Shown: piece by piece, positions 5,449 through 7,910 of the stretch | Numbering within the stretch: position 1 is the first letter of the stretch | Layout: every line of letters starts with the position of its first letter | NCBI GenBank assembly: GCA_028691155.1 | Contig: JAQUZV010000091.1 | Span: 1 to 7,910, forward strand | Direction of reading: 5' to 3' | Source: Victivallales bacterium | GTDB lineage: Bacteria; Verrucomicrobiota; Lentisphaeria; Victivallales; SZUA-371 | DNA: 7,910 nucleotides | The notes under the pieces: generated by a model | Seen by the model: the letters and a program-made list of their open reading frames with translations, nothing else | Database searches by the model: none | Told to the model about the DNA's origin: nothing | Position numbers and translations under genes: made by a program

Positions 5449-7188
5449 TTATTTTATATCGTTCGGCGTTTTAAGTTGTGGTTCCGGTACAATTTTTCCC
5501 GCTCCGGTTATTTTTCCCAGTTTGCAGTCGAAGAAAGGCCGGGCCGGCGGCAACGGCTTTTCCTGCGTTATAGTGACGAACGGTGGTGCGGACAACAGTT
5601 CCGTCAACCCGTTGCCCTGTACCCGCAGTGCCGGCGCCGCATAATGAAGCAGGTAGTTGCGCAGGTGGCGCGGATCGGAAACGAAGCGTCCGGAGCTGGC
5701 CAGCTGGTCGGCGGCTTCCCGGTCCATACCGCGCTGAATCAGGGCGGAAGTCCGCATGATTACGGCCAGGTCTTTCAGTTCGGCGGCGCGGAGGTTGTCC
5801 GGTTCCGTCATGGCCGCCTGCAACAGGTGGCGGACTGCGGTCATGGCCAGTTCGGGACGACCGCAAAGATTGGCGCAGGTGCCGTAGCATAACCAGAACA
5901 GGGGTTGTTGCCGGGTGGCGGCGGGGACGGCCGCGAAGATTTCCGCCGTCCATTCCGGCGGCATCCCGGCGGTTTTGATGATATACCAGCTGTTGCCGTG
6001 GTAAAAATCGAGCGGTGCGGCGGCGACGGCACGGCGGAATGCGACGCCGTCACTGCCGATGATCCCCGACCGGTACCCGGCCACCAACCGTGCCATATTG
6101 ACGTGGTAGCGTTGCCACTGGGAGACGAATTTTTCCCGCTCCCAGGCCAGCAGGATGAAATAATAAAGTCCGGTCCGGTCGTCAAGATCGGCGGCTCCCG
6201 GTACGGGCAGGTCGTTGTTGGCGGCCAGTTGGTACAGGACCATGGCATTGCGGGCGGCGGAAGGGTCGTCTGCCGTTCGTCCGGCATAGTAGTCGGCCAG
6301 GGCGACGGCGGCGGGAGCGTAATTCTTGGTCAGGGCGCGGCAGAACCATTTTTCTCCGGCGGCGGGATTGCAGGAGGCGTTCTGCGGGTTGAGGCAGAGG
6401 TGGCCCAGTTCCGTCATGGCGGGCGGGTAGGAGACCTGTGCCGCCTGATTGAAATATCCTTCGGCCAGCCGGAGGTTTTTCGGTCCGTCGATTCCGTTCA
6501 GGCACATGGTGCCCAGGGCGGTTATGGCGGCGGGTGAATTTTTCTCCGCCGCGTCACGATACCAGTTGCGGGCGGAAATATACTTTCCCTGGCCGAAATA
6601 GATGCCGCCCATGCCGACCTGGGCTTCCGGCAAGCCCTCTTGGGCGGCGCGCAGCAATAGCTTCCGGGCATATTCGGCGTCGGCGGGAACGCCGTAGCCG
6701 TTCATGTACATGCCGGCCAGATCGGCCATGGCCGGAGGATAGTTGGATTTTGCGGCCTGGCTCAACAGCGCCAGTGCCTTCGGATAATCCCTGGCGACGC
6801 CGCGGCCGTACAAATACATCGTACCGAGGTCGTGCAGGGCATGAGGCGTTCCCTGGGCGGCCATTTTCTTCAGGCCGGGTCGGGCGGCGGCGTAAAGGCG
6901 GGCGGCTTCCTCGCGGGCGACCGGATGCGGACCCAGGCCGTATTCGTTGATGATGCCCAGAACATATTGTCCGACCGGATCCTGGTGTGCGGCCGATTCC
7001 GCGGCCCATTTGGCCGCCAGACCGTAATTGATCTTGAAATTCATGCCGTAGAGATAGCCTTCGGCCAGAAGTCCCTGAAAATAGGGATTGCCGGAAGTGG
7101 CCCGGGTGATAATGACTTCCCGATGGGTTTGACAACCGGAGAAGGCGATGGCACAGCACAGAGCAAGTAAAACCGGAAATTTTTTCAT
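5449..7188 (-). CDS. Sel1-repeat (TPR-like) lipoprotein
   Basis: 579-residue predicted lipoprotein. The signal peptide MKKFPVLLALCCAIAFSGC ends in a good lipobox, with Cys19 as the lipidated residue. Residues about 36-325 form a row of roughly eight Sel1-like repeats. The clearest are LGTMYLYGRGVARDYPKALA (121-140), LAGMYMNGYGVPADAEYARK (157-176) and LGTMCLNGIDGPKNLRLAEG (225-244). Sel1 repeats are helical-hairpin scaffolds for protein-protein contacts. The last 250 residues have no repeat I recognise, are largely helical and rich in Ala and Trp, and end in a Lys/Pro-rich tail. AGGA lies eight bases before the ATG. The gene starts 19 bp after the stop of the truncated upstream gene, so they probably form one operon. 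It likely serves as an envelope scaffold or assembly factor for its neighbour's product; no enzyme motif is visible. Confidence 0.93.
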   Translation of the reverse strand: MKKFPVLLALCCAIAFSGCQTHREVIITRATSGNPYFQGLLAEGYLYGMNFKINYGLAAKWAAESAAHQDPVGQYVLGIINEYGLGPHPVAREEAARLYAAARPGLKKMAAQGTPHALHDLGTMYLYGRGVARDYPKALALLSQAAKSNYPPAMADLAGMYMNGYGVPADAEYARKLLLRAAQEGLPEAQVGMGGIYFGQGKYISARNWYRDAAEKNSPAAITALGTMCLNGIDGPKNLRLAEGYFNQAAQVSYPPAMTELGHLCLNPQNASCNPAAGEKWFCRALTKNYAPAAVALADYYAGRTADDPSAARNAMVLYQLAANNDLPVPGAADLDDRTGLYYFILLAWEREKFVSQWQRYHVNMARLVAGYRSGIIGSDGVAFRRAVAAAPLDFYHGNSWYIIKTAGMPPEWTAEIFAAVPAATRQQPLFWLCYGTCANLCGRPELAMTAVRHLLQAAMTEPDNLRAAELKDLAVIMRTSALIQRGMDREAADQLASSGRFVSDPRHLRNYLLHYAAPALRVQGNGLTELLSAPPFVTITQEKPLPPARPFFDCKLGKITGAGKIVPEPQLKTPNDIK

Positions 7189-7207
7189 GATATGATTCCT
7201 GTAACGG

Positions 7208-7910
7208 TTAGCGGGCGGTTACGCCCGGGCGTATGGCCGGGGTGTCGGCGGCGCGTGGGGTTTTGCCCATGGCGGCGGGGAAATGACGATAGTTGTCGCC
7301 GGTACGGGTGGCGGACAACGTCATGGAGGTGATTCGCCGCATATCCTGGCGTTGCAGAAATTCGGGCCCGAAAATGCCGTCGAAGTTTTCCTTTCCGCGT
7401 TGGAAGATATCGCGAAAGAGCATTTTTTCTCCTTCTTTCATCCGGACTGTAATGGCCAACTGTTCCACTTTGATGTTTTCCCGGTTACCGAAGGCGTCGT
7501 GACAATGTATTTCGGGGTAAAGCTCGACGTCGATGATATCGTCCTGGCGCCAGGTGGGTTTGAGATAGATGGCGGCATTGATCTCCGTCAGCGGCGGTTT
7601 ACCTTTTCCGGTCCGGGGGAAAGGCAGCTTGCCGTTTTTCAGTTTCAGGTTATGTTTGGGATAGCGGCGAACAAATTCCAGCCAGGTTTGGTCGACCGCG
7701 ATATTGCCCACCCAGATCGAAGTGGGCAGATTGCTTCGGGTGACGAGAAACTGACCGGTAAAGCGACGGTCATGGTTCTTGCCGGCGGGCGCTTTAATCT
7801 CGGGGCGGGGCTCGGTTGGGGTTTCGCTCCGGTCCTGGGGGTTGACGGCAACATATGACACCTGGTCGCCGGTGTCCTTGGTGTAATTGAATTCCAGACG
7901 GATATTCGGG
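7208..7910 (-). CDS. C-terminal part of unidentified protein, possibly secretin-like
   Basis: The frame is open to the right edge of the window, so the N terminus is missing. An internal GTG at 7861 is an unlikely start, because the 16 codons before it (beginning PNIRLEFNYT) read as ordinary protein. The visible 233 residues (numbered from the edge) contain no membrane helix and look beta-rich. Their order resembles the end of a secretin domain: an LPTSIWVGNIAV segment (61-72), AAIYLKPTWRQDDIIDVELYPEI (112-134), then IKVEQLAITVRMKEGEKMLF (146-165), in the places where secretins have the xxVG, L-x-V-x-P...PEV and T-V-x-V-x-DGQ stretches. The usual closing GGL and IPVLGDLF motifs are absent, so this may be a degenerate member or something else. 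The next gene is a Sel1 lipoprotein. The coding call is firm; the family call is tentative. Confidence 0.75.
   Translation of the reverse strand, partial: PNIRLEFNYTKDTGDQVSYVAVNPQDRSETPTEPRPEIKAPAGKNHDRRFTGQFLVTRSNLPTSIWVGNIAVDQTWLEFVRRYPKHNLKLKNGKLPFPRTGKGKPPLTEINAAIYLKPTWRQDDIIDVELYPEIHCHDAFGNRENIKVEQLAITVRMKEGEKMLFRDIFQRGKENFDGIFGPEFLQRQDMRRITSMTLSATRTGDNYRHFPAAMGKTPRAADTPAIRPGVTAR

Noticed and set aside
5905..6537. Long + strand frame opposite the Sel1 gene (also 6534-6950 and 5278-5892)
   Set aside because: The composition is a Gly/Arg/Val-rich mirror of a GC-rich repeat gene, with no domain, no ribosome site and full overlap with a well-supported lipoprotein gene.

Overview
The window looks like chromosomal DNA of a Gram-negative bacterium. 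It holds two signal-peptide-bearing lipoproteins, a periplasmic-facing sensor protein and a possible outer-membrane secretin fragment. The mix (moderately GC-rich DNA, an ECF sigma factor with a Spy-like partner, a Sel1 lipoprotein, a LolA-like lipoprotein, a divergent CorC/HlyC protein) would fit the PVC group, for example Lentisphaerota/Victivallis-like bacteria. That placement is an impression, not something proved here. There are no rRNA or tRNA genes, no CRISPR array, no transposase and no phage gene.

Layout. One gene runs on the + strand at the left end (45-1319): a membrane CBS-domain protein of the CNNM/CorC/HlyC family. Everything else is on the - strand. Reading from the right edge in the direction of transcription, the first gene is the C-terminal part of a protein cut by the window edge (7910-7208), possibly a degenerate secretin. 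It is followed after 19 bp by a Sel1-repeat lipoprotein (7188-5449). After a 124-bp gap with an inverted repeat comes a compact three-gene signalling operon: an ECF sigma factor (5324-4752), a small single-span membrane protein overlapping it by 4 bp (4755-4447), and a membrane-anchored Spy/CnrX-like protein with two LTxxQ-type motifs and a polyproline tail (4435-3965). This operon ends at a clear hairpin-plus-T terminator (3832-3868). A promoter region then precedes a LolA-like lipoprotein (3609-2785) that overlaps a macro-domain hydrolase by 4 bp (2788-2288). A 195-bp spacer leads to a metallo-beta-lactamase-fold protein with an eroded metal site (2092-1346), which converges on the CorC-like gene with only 26 bp between.

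How the genes may work together. The most coherent unit is the sigma/anti-sigma/sensor operon. Its gene content and membrane topology match the CnrH-CnrY-CnrX type of envelope-stress or metal sensing: a periplasmic sensor controls a tiny transmembrane anti-sigma factor, which holds the ECF sigma factor. The middle gene shows no recognisable anti-sigma motif, so this role rests on topology and position. The LolA-like/macro pair is translationally coupled, although its products would act in different compartments. The right-hand pair could be an envelope assembly (secretin-like protein plus TPR-like lipoprotein).
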